A stretch of DNA of 64,000 bases, from contig CBDDIF010000002.1 in assembly GCA_965228785.1 (NCBI GenBank), positions 1,736,001-1,800,000 on the forward strand, written 5' to 3'. The position numbers were made by a program, and so were the translations under genes. This stretch comes from Hoeflea_A sp965228785 (GTDB taxonomy: Bacteria > Pseudomonadota > Alphaproteobacteria > Rhizobiales > Rhizobiaceae). Positions 53,701 through 62,509 of this stretch are shown here, one piece after another. Each line of letters starts with the position of its first letter. The first letter of the stretch is position 1. The notes below the pieces were generated by a model. It did no database searches. It saw nothing but the letters and a program-made list of their open reading frames with translations, and had not been told where the DNA came from.

Positions 53701-56700
53701 GATGATCGTTTCGTGTATCAAGGTCAAAGCAACACTGATCGATGGTGAAAACAAAGCCCTTTTCACCGAATTCTCGGCACAACACGGCCTGATCGGTCGT
53801 CCCGCCGGGATTGGGAATGTTGAAAAAGGCCGTTTCCGTGATTAGCCCTCCGGCCAGAACAATCTCCTGCGTTGTATCGTCGAACATGTGCAGTGATTTT
53901 TGGCCGAAGACCCCCTCCACGACCTTGATCCGCTCGACACCGGTGATCGCGTCGTCAGGGCCGAAATTGAGGTCGGTCTGATAGACGCCGACCGTGTCGA
54001 AGCCCTCGCCCGCATCCAGCGTTATGCCGGAGAAACCGCCTCTTTCGAAGAACAGAAAGCTGCTGCCTGCACCATCGCGGATCTCAAGCGGCGGGCCATC
54101 ACCGTCGGAGTCCGTATCGTTACCCGTGTTGCCGAATACCATGAAGACATCGCCCCCGCCCTCAATGACAACATCCTCGAGACCGGAAAGGCCATCGCCG
54201 ATTCCATCGACCTGGCCTGCAAAGAAGTCTATCGCTGCTGCATTGGCTGCTGCCGCGGCCGGACCAACGGCCGCCGTCGGACGTGTTCCGGTCAGATCCG
54301 GCACGATGATGGTCAGCATTGAGGTAATGCTCGGGGCGGCAACCCCTCCGAGGCCCGGGCCGTTATTGATACTGCCGACCACCGACGGAATGCCGGAGGC
54401 CACCAGCCGGATCGCCCCAACCTGCTCGGCGCGCTGAATGCCAGGCTCGTTGCCTGAAGCATTCTCCGTTATCAGCAACCCGTTGATCAGCACTTCATCG
54501 AGGTTGAAGACAATTTCCTCGACGGGCGCGTCCGCTACTTTGGCCTGCGGGTCGGAGTCGATCCACAGGAAGTCACCGGTAACGTCGACGACATCGACCA
54601 CCGGGCCGCGATCGTTCAAGTCCAGCGGGTCCTTGGTCCAGAAATCGGCTTGCAGGTCCCACACGCCCACGGAACCCAGGCTCTGGTCGAATGTCAAATG
54701 GTCGATATCCGGCGCCAATGAAGCCTCTAAAATAACAGGATCGTCGAAATTCGGCGCCATCACCGGCATCTCGAGACAGGGCGTGCAAACATACTTGAAG
54801 ATGTCCAGCGTCTCTTCCGGCTCGAACGGACTCCTGTCGCGATTGGCAATTCGGACCGACTCGATGTCGTTCAGCGCCACTCCGGAAACAAATGACGTCC
54901 CGTCTTCGTAGTTGTTGTTCTGCTTGGTCAGCACAAATGTGTCGCGACCAGCCATACCTTCGGCAACGTCACCGGCATTGGCAGTCCTGTTGAAACCCGG
55001 AACCGGTGCATCAGGACCATATCCGGCATTGGCGGTGAACGTGTCATTGCCCCCGGTGCCCTCCAGCACTTCGACAGAGACGTCAGTGAATGGCAGAATG
55101 GCGCCGCTCTGGTCGACGCTCACATGGATCGTGTCCGTATAAGTGTTACCGGCACTGTCGATGGCCTGAACCTGAACCGGCACGACGACGTAGCCGTCGG
55201 CCACGCCATCGGCATCCAGAGCGCCTCCGTCAACAAGGTATGTCGAGCTGATCTTCTGTTGATCGGCCAGAATAAGGCGCTTTCCGGTCGCATCAATCGC
55301 GAATGCACCGCCAGTCGGATCGTTGGCGATCGCGAAAGAATGGCTGTCAGGGCTGGTATCAGGATCCATTGCGACGAGCGGCGCGATCTCGAAGCCAGCC
55401 TCCGCCGTCGCGGCCACCGCCGCCTGGGCCGGAAGGATGCCGGTCGGGTCCTCATCGACAATCGCACTGACGTTGATCGGAATCACTTCCTGAGTGAATT
55501 CGCCATCCGGATCGGTGGCGCGAACCGTCAGATGTACCGTCTCGACGCCAGCCTCCGCATCGATCAATTCAGGCTGGGCGACGACAATCAGATCTCCAAC
55601 GATCTTGAAAGCTCCAGGCAGACTTGAAGCGACTATTGAATAGGTCAGCGGGTCGCTGTCATCGTCCTGCGCACCCAAGACCGCGACGACTGTCTCGGGC
55701 AGTCCGGGATTGGACAGGGATCCGTCCTGCTCGGCGATTTCCGTGTTGGAAACCTGCAAATCCTGAGGTGCTTCGTTGACGTCATTGATGGCAATCGGGA
55801 TCACCTTTTGGAAGGTGTTGCCCGCGCGGTCGGCCACCTGCACCCGTATTTGATGACTGGTAGCGTCCTCGTAATCCAGTTTGCTGGCGTCGGCGACAAG
55901 AATACGCGGACTCTGGGCGTTCTCATCGTCAAGCACGAAACGACCGCCGGCATCGTCGAGCAACTTCCAGACATGCGCTTCTTCGCCATCCGGATCAACA
56001 GCTCTCAACTGCCCGCCCGTCACCGGTGTGCCGGCGGCGGCATTTTCGTCGACACCGGTGCCGGAGATAATGTCGACCGGTGCCTCGTTGGACAACTCAC
56101 CAGCGTGAATGTTGCCATCGGGGACATGATAATCGAGATCATCGATCACATCGTTGCTGGCAAGCCGGGCCGCGGTTTGCAAGATGGCATTGGCTTCATG
56201 ATCGACGGCGGATTTGAATTCATCCGACTCGGTGAACTCGATGACTAACTGTTCACGACTGATTGGGTCGATGGGGTCTTGCAGCCGTGCGAGCCAGTAA
56301 TTGTAACCCTCCTGGTCGGCGTTGCGCCCGAGAATATTGAGAAAAAGGAACGACAAAAAGTCTTCGTTTGACGGGTCGGTGCCATAACGCGCGACATATT
56401 CGTCCGACTGAAACCAGGACCGGATCGTTTCTACCAGCGCTTCCTTGTAGGTCAGGTTGGGATTCTGCTGAAGAACTTCGCGAAAGTTGTCGACCCAGAA
56501 GGTCAGACCGCTGCTGTCTGCAACGCGATCGAAGACCGCCTGGTAGATACGCAGGATCGAGCGGACCTCATCCGCTTGGTTGAGCAGCGACTCGGCCATT
56601 TCTTCAATGGCTTCAGCCTTGTCCGCCGCCGTTTCGATGTGATCGAGCCACAGATCGATCTGCTGCTCCGTCGCTTCCTTGTGGAGAATCGAAAGAAAGT

Positions 56701-56722
56701 AGTCCTTGATCAACTGCCGCAT
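50708..56722 (-). CDS. giant DUF4214/cadherin-like/RTX calcium-binding secreted protein
   Basis: 2,004 residues. Residues 1-185 are DUF4214-like repeats (IYQAVFDRVADSSGLTFWVD; NILGRNADQEGYNYWL). About 205-570 hold cadherin-like repeats (SNEAPVDIISGTGVDENAAA; AINDVNEAPQDLQVSNTEIA). A large acidic region follows, and about residues 1222-1346 contain around a dozen RTX nonapeptides (GGSGDDELQGEAGDDCIWGD) that bind calcium. The tail ends DICDPFIL, as expected for an uncleaved type I secretion signal, and no N-terminal signal peptide is seen. Likely an S-layer-like or adhesive surface protein. Cysteines inside RTX loops (DDCIWGDEG, DDAICGDDG, DDCLFGEDG) are unusual. No type I secretion genes lie in the window. 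Confidence 0.88.
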   Translation of the reverse strand: MRQLIKDYFLSILHKEATEQQIDLWLDHIETAADKAEAIEEMAESLLNQADEVRSILRIYQAVFDRVADSSGLTFWVDNFREVLQQNPNLTYKEALVETIRSWFQSDEYVARYGTDPSNEDFLSFLFLNILGRNADQEGYNYWLARLQDPIDPISREQLVIEFTESDEFKSAVDHEANAILQTAARLASNDVIDDLDYHVPDGNIHAGELSNEAPVDIISGTGVDENAAAGTPVTGGQLRAVDPDGEEAHVWKLLDDAGGRFVLDDENAQSPRILVADASKLDYEDATSHQIRVQVADRAGNTFQKVIPIAINDVNEAPQDLQVSNTEIAEQDGSLSNPGLPETVVAVLGAQDDDSDPLTYSIVASSLPGAFKIVGDLIVVAQPELIDAEAGVETVHLTVRATDPDGEFTQEVIPINVSAIVDEDPTGILPAQAAVAATAEAGFEIAPLVAMDPDTSPDSHSFAIANDPTGGAFAIDATGKRLILADQQKISSTYLVDGGALDADGVADGYVVVPVQVQAIDSAGNTYTDTIHVSVDQSGAILPFTDVSVEVLEGTGGNDTFTANAGYGPDAPVPGFNRTANAGDVAEGMAGRDTFVLTKQNNNYEDGTSFVSGVALNDIESVRIANRDRSPFEPEETLDIFKYVCTPCLEMPVMAPNFDDPVILEASLAPDIDHLTFDQSLGSVGVWDLQADFWTKDPLDLNDRGPVVDVVDVTGDFLWIDSDPQAKVADAPVEEIVFNLDEVLINGLLITENASGNEPGIQRAEQVGAIRLVASGIPSVVGSINNGPGLGGVAAPSITSMLTIIVPDLTGTRPTAAVGPAAAAANAAAIDFFAGQVDGIGDGLSGLEDVVIEGGGDVFMVFGNTGNDTDSDGDGPPLEIRDGAGSSFLFFERGGFSGITLDAGEGFDTVGVYQTDLNFGPDDAITGVERIKVVEGVFGQKSLHMFDDTTQEIVLAGGLITETAFFNIPNPGGTTDQAVLCREFGEKGFVFTIDQCCFDLDTRNDHLIPDRGDFRSDIDLFLDIDGSISRLDLILNIDPGNPNFVDDVVELRNLAIRDVSTLHVRIEDCDDDTDGIFEIGHLSSQHGALQTLLLSDDGNDGTTRILQDFDQFDKWIRTQETFFRNTPNLSLINGADGVRNQEFLRIEDGDEPPLKFLPVLEKWGDDFGTVRPGDLGFQTFPGRIADELVVSDDGAVVNLGEGNDLFTGNRLTADGTPEALGADFVRGNGGNDLIFGAAGNDQIEGGSGDDELQGEAGDDCIWGDEGDDLLNGGSGSDYVDGGVGDDVIFGGIADDLLRGGDGDDAICGDDGDDCLFGEDGNDLLIGGRGADFLDAGASGTDVLIGDYNCEPCYVDIRIPAEIVECDTFTIKFDQNNGDPVQIGFQVEVGGTDGAREFICESEISLSAGGWLEALVDGASYQSLYMGSTEATIDHFVATWGPAIAADTSGYVLSRDGNKLVMTANSPPDSVPVVDIAPGDPSDTIGNTKIEKIYETTATAPAIATAFETMFDQWIAGTSPATASSGEPECWDVFTIDGTLTICKVGERPTIEFTGIDAAIPALHVSELDAQIGSADIFSWDVSWFDGGPLNQIYEFRYDSADLGAAVSGDGIVDTVSELKALAQLIADDFNNVNNVDPTNDAAAAALRAAGFSMVVGDDGRIGLIGPDDKSGQTPAVVVSATNGDPDDDDTQSLDEVEQIEGTPPIEKDLGILVESENKSEASQDVFVASARTNDAAAFAADGYDNDLMPQHDFRGLMKAAGLEGGDDGEDGGVAGVVYVLDFNQGNGLDDLSTWHLNEAVNRSENTDPGSATGMALKAAFEADVDRIEGDKLAFRKSDGQLDECGTAANYSETENSAVDRDDADAGAVNAFGSNGSLRYHVSARTFEDALQKNHGLIWGVDIDQADVDTALADLDDGFDANDIGGIWSSSLHLIETITAAKSESWLRVYYNEAGTDAAPEAVMELVGLDSKAQISFKDIVGADCIVDCDVTKDPVDICDPFIL
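52685..53056 (-). repeat. RTX nonapeptide-coding tandem repeats
   Basis: On the plus strand a degenerate 27-bp period (CGTCGCCG/CGCCGCC with ATCGTC blocks) recurs about a dozen times, encoding GGxGxDxLx units read on the minus strand. It is the calcium-binding core of the giant secreted protein. Confidence 0.8.
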
Positions 56723-56997
56723 TTGAGGCCCCTAGCCGCTCGTTGGTGGGACATCCGAGCAATGACGCTCGTCACGGTTCCTGCAGCGTTCGGCAGGATG
56801 GATAAACCGTCAAAACAACGGATGCATACAGCAAACGACTAATTGGCCGCGGGTGCGACACATACTGTCAGAGCTGACGGTTTGAGTAGGTATTTTTGAC
56901 AGTGGTCCAGCAAGCGCCATAATTTCAGGCTCGCAGCGAAAGGGTCCCCTTTTCCTGGAACTCACCGGGCATTCTGCGCCCATTGCTCTAGGAAACT
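56723..56997. other. 275-bp intergenic region upstream of the RTX gene
   Basis: Between the RTX gene start and the soeC stop, both on the minus strand. It should hold the RTX promoter and any soe terminator. Short dyads are visible (AAAGGG-TC-CCCTTT near 56939-56954; GGGC-N7-GCCC near 56970) but none has the form of a clear terminator, and no gene is supported. Confidence 0.4.
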
Positions 56998-57912
56998 CTA
57001 GTCCCGGACGGGTCCGTAGTAGAGCGAAACCGCGTGCTCTGCCTCCGCGAAAAACAGCCAGCGCTCGACAAACAATCCGGCGAGCATTGCGACAAAAGCG
57101 GGAACAAGCCAGAGCGATGAGGCTGACAGAATCCAGACCAAAAAAGCGATCAGAAATGGCACCAGAGCCCCGATGAGCAGCGAAATGGTGCGTAATTTTT
57201 CCGCGTGCTTTCGGCCGATCACGTGGACCATTTCTTTCGTCAGGTAGTTTTCACCCGTATGGGGCCGCTCCAGCAGGCGGACCTTGCCAATATGTCCCAG
57301 ACCGGTCGCCGTTTCGACCGTGGAACCCGATGCAGCGAGGGATTTGACCCCAGCGTGGTTCCACCAGGCGAGCTTGAGGCCCCAAGCCACCGCGACGGCA
57401 ACGGCAGCGCTGCCAGAAGCTGGCGCGGTTCCTAGCCCGACGGCGAGCAGATACCCGCAAGCCAGCGAGAAGCCGAGATAACAGACCGGCGTCAGCGGCG
57501 TATGCCAATGCGGCACGGTCTTGAGCTGGGCGTAGATCATCGCCGTCGTGTAAACCGTCGCCAGCGCCAACAGCACTATGATCAGCCCGAGCCAAAGCGG
57601 GCGATCACCGGTGATCAACCAAACCAGTGTGTAGATCCCGAACAGGCACAGTGTGATGACAGACAAGACGCCTTCCCGTGACAACCACGAAGACCGCCAC
57701 TGGCTGAAGGCGCGAATGGCACGTTCCGGATGCCCCAGGTGAAACGTCGATGAAACGAGTCCGGCTACCGCCAGTCCGCCGCCCAGCAGCGGAATCAGGA
57801 AGGCGGCGATGCGACCCTCCGGCAGTGGCATTCCGGCTCCGATCATGGCAATCAAGCCGAAGCCGGCGCCAGACATGACAGTGAAGAAGATGACGGAAAT
57901 CGCTGGATGCAT
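56998..57912 (-). CDS. soeC: SoeC/DmsC-type membrane anchor subunit
   Basis: 304 residues, about eight transmembrane helices, DmsC family (HPAISVIFFTVMSGAGFGLI; STFHLGHPERAIRAFSQWRS, then SWLSREG). The HLGHPERAxxA...SWLSRE pattern is the hallmark of DMSO-reductase-type anchor subunits that exchange electrons with the quinone pool. Three bases separate it from soeB. In sulfite-oxidising Soe complexes this subunit holds the cytoplasmic catalytic part on the membrane and reduces quinone. Confidence 0.85.
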   Translation of the reverse strand: MHPAISVIFFTVMSGAGFGLIAMIGAGMPLPEGRIAAFLIPLLGGGLAVAGLVSSTFHLGHPERAIRAFSQWRSSWLSREGVLSVITLCLFGIYTLVWLITGDRPLWLGLIIVLLALATVYTTAMIYAQLKTVPHWHTPLTPVCYLGFSLACGYLLAVGLGTAPASGSAAVAVAVAWGLKLAWWNHAGVKSLAASGSTVETATGLGHIGKVRLLERPHTGENYLTKEMVHVIGRKHAEKLRTISLLIGALVPFLIAFLVWILSASSLWLVPAFVAMLAGLFVERWLFFAEAEHAVSLYYGPVRD

Positions 57913-57915
57913 GTC

Positions 57916-58659
57916 TCAGCCCAACCTTTCCAACGCGCGGTCGAGCCAGCCGAGAAAGCCGCCGGCGGCCTCCGCATCGGGCAGTGCTGCGCTTTCGGCG
58001 CCAACATCCGGTTTCGTCTTCGGTCGTGGCGGAAGGTACTTGTTTACGGGCGCGGTTCCCATCTCCGGCATCAGGTCGATGCCGCCACGTTCCGCAACCA
58101 GTTGCGACACATTCGACTGCGGATCGGCGAAATCGCCGAAATGACGGGCGCCGGCAGGGCAGGTTCGCACGCAGGCCGGCACGCGGTCTTCCTCCGGAAT
58201 GTTGTCGTTGTAGATACGGTCCACGCACAGCGTGCATTTCTTCATCACGTTTTCGACCGGGTCCATCTCGCGGGCGCCGTAGGGGCATGCCCAGGCACAA
58301 AGACCGCAGCCGATACACATGGATTCGTCGACCAGCACGATGCCATCCTCTGACCGCTTGTAGCTGGCACCCGTCGGGCAGACGGTCACACAGGGCGCAT
58401 CGGTGCAGTGCAGGCAGGATTTGGGGAAATGGACGATCGATGCGGGCGCATCCTCGGGACTGACTTCGAACGTGTGGATGCGGTTGAGCCAGGCACCGCT
58501 CGGGTCCGAGCCGTAGGGATCGGTATCGCCGAGCGGCGCACCGTAACCACCCGTGTTCCACTCCTTGCAGTTGACCACGCAGGCATGGCACCCCACGCAG
58601 GTGTCGAGGTCGATCACCAGGCCGAGTTTCTTGTCAGTCGATGTTGGGAGACTGGTCAT
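57916..58659 (-). CDS. soeB: SoeB iron-sulfur subunit (four 4Fe-4S)
   Basis: 247 residues from the ATG at 58659, overlapping the soeA stop as ATGA. Sixteen cysteines are arranged in ferredoxin-type groups: DTCVGCHACVVNCKEWN, KSCLHCTDAPCVTVCPTGA, MCIGCGLCAWACPYGAR and KCTLCVDRI with a later PACVRTCP. This is the electron-transfer subunit of DMSO-reductase-family complexes, carrying electrons between the molybdopterin subunit and the membrane anchor. The C-terminal 60 residues are an unusually long Pro/Ala/Glu-rich tail (YLPPRPKTKPDVGAESAALP). Confidence 0.9.
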   Translation of the reverse strand: MTSLPTSTDKKLGLVIDLDTCVGCHACVVNCKEWNTGGYGAPLGDTDPYGSDPSGAWLNRIHTFEVSPEDAPASIVHFPKSCLHCTDAPCVTVCPTGASYKRSEDGIVLVDESMCIGCGLCAWACPYGAREMDPVENVMKKCTLCVDRIYNDNIPEEDRVPACVRTCPAGARHFGDFADPQSNVSQLVAERGGIDLMPEMGTAPVNKYLPPRPKTKPDVGAESAALPDAEAAGGFLGWLDRALERLG

Positions 58660-61535
58660 TGGCCGTCCTCCCATTCGGCGCCGTAGGCAAGCGTCTTCGG
58701 CGGTTTGGGCAGGATGTCCTGCTGTGGATCAAACTGAGGTTGGGAGACCGGGTGCTCTTCAGGCTTTGCCTTTTCGATGCGCACCCGCAGATCGAACCAG
58801 GCGGCCTGACCGGTGATGGGATCGGAGTTCGACCAACGCAACCCATCCGACTTTTCCGGTAGAAGTTCGTGGATCAAGTGATTGAGCAGGAATCCCTTTT
58901 TGGCTTCCGGCGCGTTGTCGTCCAGGGTCCAGGCGCCGCTGCGTTTGCCGATGGCGTTCCAGGTCCACAAGGTTTTCGAATTCACCGCCTCCATCCGACG
59001 AACGGGTACCTTGATCTTTCCGTGATGGGAGATGACCCAGGCCCAATCACCGTCTTCGAGGCCCGCCTCGTCGCAAATCGGCCCCGGCACATAGAGTGGA
59101 TTGGTGCCATGGATCTGCCGCAGCCAGGCGTTCTGGGAACCCCAAGAGTGGTACATGGCTGCCGGCCGTTGGCTGATCGCGTGATAGGGATAACTGTCTT
59201 CGTCGATCCCCTCACCTTCGAACGGCGGATACCAAAGCGGCAGCGGGTCAAAGCAGCGTTTTATGCGCTCGCGGTGACTGTCCGGCGGCTGCCGCTCGCC
59301 ATGGCCTTCGGCGGCGAGTTGGAACCTGCGCAGCGGCTCAAGATAGAGCTGGAAGACGTTTTCGACGGGCCCGTCTTGAAGCCCCATCTCGATGGCCCAG
59401 TCGGACCAGGCGCGGTTGGCATGTTTGAAATACTGCGCCTCTTCCGGCACATGCGCCTCGAAGAAGCCGCCATTGTCGATATAGCGCTGGATCTGATCCG
59501 GGTTCGGTTCGCCGCGTCCGTTCTGGCTTCCATCCTTGCCGCGCCACCCGGCCAGCGGACCGACACCGGGCCGCCGCTGGTGGTTGACCATGTAGTCGGC
59601 ATAGTCCTTGTAGAGCGGATTGCCGTCTCCATCGACCATGCCGGGCAGCTTGAGACGGACGCCGAGATCGATCAGGACCGACTGGAAGCCGCGCACGTCC
59701 CTGCCTTCGCCTTGCGTCACCGGATCGACAACCGGCCAGCGCAGCGAATCGGCCAGCGCCTCGGGTTCCGATATCGGCCGGTCGAGAAGAGAGATACAAT
59801 CATGGCGCTCGAGATACGTCGTGTCCGGCAGCACCAGGTCGGCATAGGCGACCATTTCAGATTCGTAGGCGTCCGAATAGATGATCTTCGGGATCACATA
59901 ATTGCCGTCGGCGTCCTTGTCTTCGAGCATCTTCATGACGCCGCCGGAATTCATCGACGAATTCCACGACATGTTGGCCATGTACATGAACAGCACGTCG
60001 ACCGGATATGGGTCACCGGCATGGGCGTTGGAGATGACCATGTGCATCAGCCCGTGCGACGACATCGGCGCGTCCCAGGAGAATGCTTTGTCAATGCGCT
60101 GCGCCGTCAGGCCGTCTTCCTGAAGCAGCAATTCTTCGGGTCCGCGCAGGAATCCCAGATGCGGACCCGGCAGCGGTTCGCCCGGTTTGCAGCCACCATG
60201 CGGCTTGGGCTGACCGTCGATCGGACGCGGATAAGGCGGCTTGAAACGAAAGCCGCCGGGGCAATCGATCGAACCGACCAGAATTTGCAACAGGTGCAGG
60301 GCACGACAGGTCTGGAAGCCGTTCGAATGGGCCGAGATGCCACGCATGGCGTGGAAAGAGACAGGCCGCCCGATCATCTTGTCGTGGCGTTCGCCCTTCA
60401 TGTCCGTCCAGGCTCGCTCGACGACGATCTCCTTGTCGAAAGCGGCCTCTGCGATTTCCGCAGCCAGCCGACGGATTTGCGCCGCAGGCACGCCGGTCTT
60501 GTCTGCAACGGCGTCCGGAGCGTACGCGTCATCTAGATACTTGGTGGCGAGAACCTCGAACACCGGGCGTGCCCGGCGACCGTCGGGCAGCGTTATGTCG
60601 CCCTTGAGAGCGGCGCTGGTTCCCACGGATTTGGAAGCCACGCAACGTTGGTTCTTGCGGTCGAATACCAGAACGTCACCCGCTTCGTCTCGGGCGAACA
60701 GGCCGTGATCGGCGCTGCTTTCGTCGTCGATCACCAGCCAGGGCGCATTGGTATAGCGCAGCAGATAGTCGACATCGACCTTGCCGCTGCGCAGCAATTC
60801 GTGGACCAGCGCCAGGATGAACAATCCATCGGTTCCTGGTGTGACACCGACCCATTCATCGGCGACGGCGTTGTAGCCGCTGCGCACCGGATTGACGCCG
60901 ATGACCTTGACGCCGCGCTCCTTGAGACGGCCAAGCCCCATCTTGATCGGGTTGGAATCGTGGTCCTCGGCAACGCCGAAGATCATGAACAGCTCGGTCT
61001 TTTCCCAATCGGGGGCGCCGAACTCCCAGAATGCACCGCCGAACGTGTAGATGCCGCCGGCCGCCATGTTGACCGAGCAGAAACCACCGTGGGCAGCAAA
61101 ATTTGGGGTGCCGAATTGTTGCGCCCACCATCCCGTCAGTGACTGGCTCTGGTCACGGCCGGTAAAGAAGGCCAATTTCTTGGGGTCTCGGTCACGCACT
61201 TCGCCAAGCCACTCAGTGGCAAGTGTGAGTGCCTCTTCCCACTCGATTTCCTTGAATTCACCCTTGCCGCGCTCGCCGGTCCGCAGCAGCGGTTTCATCA
61301 ACCGTGCCGGCGAATAGTGTTGCATGATGCCGGCCGATCCCTTTGCACACAAAACACCACGGTTGATCGGATGGTCGCGGTTTCCCTCTATGTAGCGGAT
61401 CTTGGGATTGCCGTCGGCGTCCTTGCGCAGGTGCACATTGATGCCGCAGCGGCAGGCGCACATGTAACAGGTGGTCTTGCGGATTTCGTCTGAAACATGA
61501 GGTGAGAGGTTCACATCGTGCCCATCACCGCTCAT
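58656..61535 (-). CDS. soeA: SoeA molybdopterin oxidoreductase (sulfite dehydrogenase-type)
   Basis: 959 residues from the ATG at 61535 (GGGGGA upstream; a TTG two codons earlier is unneeded). The N-terminus has a 4Fe-4S site (C23-x2-C26-x3-C30 and C63 in GVLCAKG), then the bis-MGD core (FGVAEDHDSNPIKMGLGRLK; VTPGTDGLFILALVHELL). HGGFCSVNMAAGG places a cysteine where PsrA/PhsA-type enzymes ligate molybdenum. No Tat signal is present, agreeing with the cytoplasmic SoeABC enzyme that oxidises sulfite to sulfate with quinone as acceptor. Family relatives reduce polysulfide or thiosulfate, so direction is inferred from overall resemblance to SoeA. Confidence 0.85.
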   Translation of the reverse strand: MSGDGHDVNLSPHVSDEIRKTTCYMCACRCGINVHLRKDADGNPKIRYIEGNRDHPINRGVLCAKGSAGIMQHYSPARLMKPLLRTGERGKGEFKEIEWEEALTLATEWLGEVRDRDPKKLAFFTGRDQSQSLTGWWAQQFGTPNFAAHGGFCSVNMAAGGIYTFGGAFWEFGAPDWEKTELFMIFGVAEDHDSNPIKMGLGRLKERGVKVIGVNPVRSGYNAVADEWVGVTPGTDGLFILALVHELLRSGKVDVDYLLRYTNAPWLVIDDESSADHGLFARDEAGDVLVFDRKNQRCVASKSVGTSAALKGDITLPDGRRARPVFEVLATKYLDDAYAPDAVADKTGVPAAQIRRLAAEIAEAAFDKEIVVERAWTDMKGERHDKMIGRPVSFHAMRGISAHSNGFQTCRALHLLQILVGSIDCPGGFRFKPPYPRPIDGQPKPHGGCKPGEPLPGPHLGFLRGPEELLLQEDGLTAQRIDKAFSWDAPMSSHGLMHMVISNAHAGDPYPVDVLFMYMANMSWNSSMNSGGVMKMLEDKDADGNYVIPKIIYSDAYESEMVAYADLVLPDTTYLERHDCISLLDRPISEPEALADSLRWPVVDPVTQGEGRDVRGFQSVLIDLGVRLKLPGMVDGDGNPLYKDYADYMVNHQRRPGVGPLAGWRGKDGSQNGRGEPNPDQIQRYIDNGGFFEAHVPEEAQYFKHANRAWSDWAIEMGLQDGPVENVFQLYLEPLRRFQLAAEGHGERQPPDSHRERIKRCFDPLPLWYPPFEGEGIDEDSYPYHAISQRPAAMYHSWGSQNAWLRQIHGTNPLYVPGPICDEAGLEDGDWAWVISHHGKIKVPVRRMEAVNSKTLWTWNAIGKRSGAWTLDDNAPEAKKGFLLNHLIHELLPEKSDGLRWSNSDPITGQAAWFDLRVRIEKAKPEEHPVSQPQFDPQQDILPKPPKTLAYGAEWEDGQ

Positions 61536-61575
61536 CGACAAAAATCCCCCGAGTTCACTTAGCCAACAACCAAGT

Positions 61576-61591
61576 CTTATATATTATATAG
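61576..61591. promoter_or_regulatory. AT-rich near-palindrome in the soeA/ccdA divergent region
   Basis: CTTATATATTATATAG is nearly self-complementary and lies 41 bp upstream of soeA, in a 246-bp region between soeA and the ccdA-type gene. It could be a -10 element or an operator of an ArsR-type sulfur regulator; neither is shown. The rest of the region is GC-rich with no gene. Confidence 0.3.
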
Positions 61592-61781
61592 TTTCCAGGG
61601 CAACGCCCATGACGCTCTATAGAAAGAGCCGGAAAAAACCGGGAGGACCAGCGACGGGCGACTCAGGGAGCCAGCGCTGACAGGAACGTGAAAATCGGTG
61701 TCTGGCCGGACGCCCGCAGTTTTGGCACATTGCACCCCGAGAAGCACCTGACTCGGCACCGCAGCGGACGGAACAATACTC

Positions 61782-62492
61782 TTGATCGAACTGCTTTTTG
61801 CCTATGGCGCGGGCCTGCTGACGCTGATCAACCCCTGCGTTTTGCCAGTGCTGCCAATCATTCTTGCCTCGGCGCTCAGTGCCGATCGACGCGGACCGTT
61901 GGCACTGGCACTCGGCATGAGCCTGTCCTTTGTTGTCTTCGGAATGATCGTGGCAACAGTTGGCCACGCCATTGGACTGACCGAGACGACCCTGTCCAAC
62001 ATCGCGGCGACACTGATGGTGTTGTTTGGTCTGGTCCTGGTCGTGCCAGCATTCAGCCGGCAATTCGAAACCGCGACCGCCGGAATTGCCGCAGGCGCTG
62101 ACACACGGCTGCACGGCGTCGACCTTTCCGGTTTGCGGGGCCAGTTCCTTGGCGGCACATTGCTGGGGGCCGTCTGGTCGCCCTGTATCGGACCGACCCT
62201 GGGCGGCGCCATCGCACTCGCTTCGCAGGGTGAGAGCCTGCTGCGATCTGCCGCGATCATGATCGTTTTCGCAGCCGGTGTATCGACCCTCATCATCGGG
62301 CTGGGCTACGGCGCCGGCCATTTCATACGGTCCGACGGGCTCAGGGTATTTGCGCAGCGATCCAAACCGCTGATCGGCGTTCTTTTTGTTGCCGTTGGTG
62401 TGATGATCCTGCTTCGCGTCCACCACATCATCGAAGCCTGGGCCGTGCGCTCGTTGCCAATTTGGTTCCAGGACCTATCTGTCGCACTTTGA
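61782..62492 (+). CDS. CcdA/SoxV-like membrane thiol-disulfide transporter
   Basis: 236 residues from a TTG at 61782; no ATG gives the complete first helix. About six transmembrane helices with the two redox cysteines of CcdA proteins in INPCVLPVLPIILA (helix 1) and WSPCIGPTLGGAIALAS (helix 4). CcdA/SoxV proteins move reducing equivalents from cytoplasmic thioredoxin to periplasmic thioredoxin-like partners. The next gene encodes such a partner, and the divergent neighbours encode a sulfur oxidoreductase, as with SoxVW in sulfur-oxidising clusters. Confidence 0.85.
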   Translation: MIELLFAYGAGLLTLINPCVLPVLPIILASALSADRRGPLALALGMSLSFVVFGMIVATVGHAIGLTETTLSNIAATLMVLFGLVLVVPAFSRQFETATAGIAAGADTRLHGVDLSGLRGQFLGGTLLGAVWSPCIGPTLGGAIALASQGESLLRSAAIMIVFAAGVSTLIIGLGYGAGHFIRSDGLRVFAQRSKPLIGVLFVAVGVMILLRVHHIIEAWAVRSLPIWFQDLSVAL

Positions 62493-62509
62493 ACCGGAGG
62501 AAATACCTT

